Part shown: positions 7,076 through 8,035 of the stretch, piece after piece
Layout of the letters: the number at the start of each line of letters is the position of its first letter
Numbering within the stretch: the stretch's first letter is position 1
Assembly: GCA_947175585.1 (NCBI GenBank)
Contig: CAMWNL010000053.1
Span: forward strand, 1 to 8,035
Direction: 5' to 3'
Length of the DNA stretch: 8,035 nucleotides
Source: an uncultured Bacteroidales bacterium
Lineage (GTDB): Bacteria; Bacteroidota; Bacteroidia; Bacteroidales; Muribaculaceae
Program-made: the position numbers and the translations under genes
Notes under the pieces: model-generated
The model's input: only the letters and a program-made list of their open reading frames with translations
Told to the model about the DNA's origin: nothing
Databases searched by the model: none

Positions 7076-8035
7076 TTATTTGATCAGAACTTTCTTGCCA
7101 TTTATAATATAGACACCCGTGGCAAGTCGATTTTTGACCTCTTCGGGACGAATGTTTTTGTAGATCAATACACCATTGATATTATAAATAGTCAGAAGTT
7201 CATCATTATCAAATATTACACTGAGAGCTGAAGACACTTTCTCTGATGCGACGCCGTGGATTTCAACATCGTGAGCCGGCATTGTTGCCGGAATTTCGTC
7301 AGTCCATCCTTCAAAATCCATAGTTGATGGAAGTTCCGGATCAGGAATGATGACTTCAGCGCCAAATTCCAACTCTTCGTCCATATAAATTTCATCATTG
7401 ATATATACAATGAGACGGTAAGAGTTGACGGTGTAGCTGCCGGTGATTTCGATGTCTTTGGCCGGCATAGTCTCGGGGATGTCGTTCCATCCAGCGAAAG
7501 TGTAGCCTTCTTTTTCAGGAGTCTCTGGTGCGGTGATTGCAGCACCGAATTCGACATCAAGGGTCGCCACTATATCGTCATCGATTTTGAAAACAGCTTT
7601 GTAAGAGTTAACGGTATAGCTTCCGGTGATTTCGATGTCGTTTGCCGGCATAGTCTCGGGGATATCGTTCCAACCAGCGAAAGTGTAACCTTCTTTTTCC
7701 GGCGCCTCGGGAGCGGTGATTGTGGTGCCGAACTCTACATCGATAGTAGCTACAACATCGTCATCGATTTTGAAAACAGCTTTGTAAGAGTTGACAATGT
7801 AGCTGCCGGTGATTTCGATGTCGTTGGCCGGCATGGTTTCGGGGATATCGTTCCAACCGGCGAACGTGTAGCCTTCTTTTTCGGGCGCTTCGGGCGCGGT
7901 GATTGTAGCACCGAACTCTACATCAATGGTTGCTACTACTTCGTCACCGATTTTGAAAACAGCTTTGTACGTGTTGACGGTGTAGCTGCCGGTGATTTCG
8001 ATGTCGTTGGCCGGCATGGTTTCGGGGATATCGTT
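7076..8035 (-). CDS. 3' part of a secreted Listeria-Bacteroides (InlB B-type) repeat protein with a T9SS-like tail; 5' end outside the window
   Basis: The frame is open through the right edge (the last six visible codons read NDIPET), so only the C-terminal 319 residues are present. Counting from the first Met (8017), residues 1-61, 62-122 and 123-183 are near-identical units with the strands YKAVFKI, VVATIDVEFG, ITAPE and the hallmark KEGYTFAGW. This matches the Listeria-Bacteroides repeat, a small beta-grasp-like unit found in internalin B and many surface proteins. Unit 4 (184-245) is diverged (FEGWTDEIPAT) and a shortened linker (246-261) follows. Residues 262-313 form a T9SS type A-like tail (LLTIYNINGVLIY, then ATGVYIINGKKVLIK). 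No enzyme domain is visible. A stalk or adhesin role is likely from the family, but the missing N-terminus could hold LRRs or a catalytic domain. The true start and signal peptide are not in the window. Confidence 0.9.
   Translation of the reverse strand, partial: NDIPETMPANDIEITGSYTVNTYKAVFKIGDEVVATIDVEFGATITAPEAPEKEGYTFAGWNDIPETMPANDIEITGSYIVNSYKAVFKIDDDVVATIDVEFGTTITAPEAPEKEGYTFAGWNDIPETMPANDIEITGSYTVNSYKAVFKIDDDIVATLDVEFGAAITAPETPEKEGYTFAGWNDIPETMPAKDIEITGSYTVNSYRLIVYINDEIYMDEELEFGAEVIIPDPELPSTMDFEGWTDEIPATMPAHDVEIHGVASEKVSSALSVIFDNDELLTIYNINGVLIYKNIRPEEVKNRLATGVYIINGKKVLIK
7283..8035 (-). repeat. Tandem 183-bp repeat array encoding InlB-type units
   Basis: Units lie at 7835-8017, 7652-7834 and 7469-7651 (183 bp each) and 7283-7468 (186 bp, diverged). 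Comparing the first two by eye gives about 21 base differences and 5 residue differences out of 61, so most changes are silent. A stretch of at least 55 bases (7798-7852) recurs exactly at 7981-8035, where the window ends, so the array continues upstream. Each unit ends in a PETMPANDIEITGSY-type linker joining one domain to the next. Confidence 0.93.

Noticed and set aside
7469..8017. A CRISPR-like regular repeat array
   Set aside because: The 183-bp periodicity is in frame and encodes a known protein repeat. There are no short repeats separated by unique spacers.

Overview
The window most likely comes from a member of the Bacteroidales, plausibly Muribaculaceae or a Prevotella/Bacteroides relative. 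The family-level guess is inference. The reasons are: two neighbouring genes end in type IX secretion (T9SS) type A-like sorting domains; one of them joins a C10 (streptopain-type) protease to BspA-type leucine-rich repeats; the other carries Listeria-Bacteroides (InlB B-type) repeats; and the start codon that can be inspected has an A/T-rich leader with no Shine-Dalgarno sequence. I recognise no phage, transposon, CRISPR, tRNA or rRNA sequence.

All supported genes are on the minus strand, so transcription runs from high to low coordinates. From 8035 to 7076 is the 3' part of a secreted repeat protein: three near-identical 61-residue units, one diverged 62-residue unit and a T9SS-like tail. 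Its 5' end lies beyond the window. After a 57-base gap comes a 2279-codon gene (7018-179). It encodes a giant secreted cysteine protease with signal peptide, Spi-type propeptide, a C10 catalytic domain with its key residues intact, three BspA-like LRR blocks set among beta-sandwich modules, a chitobiase-C-terminal-like domain, a tandem WNWI domain and a C-terminal sorting domain.

Below the protease gene, positions 1-178 hold a perfect 15-bp hairpin with a short T run (116-151, probable terminator), a second GC-rich hairpin (55-93), and the first 11 codons of a third minus-strand gene starting at 34. That gene's N-terminus looks like a signal peptide and it runs off the left edge.

Taken together this reads as a locus for secreted, probably surface-anchored, proteins. 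The repeat protein and the protease are probably co-transcribed and both are predicted to leave by the T9SS. One would supply an elongated stalk or adhesin, the other a proteolytic domain on a very long modular arm. The shared export route rests on domain recognition. The target of the protease cannot be read from the sequence.
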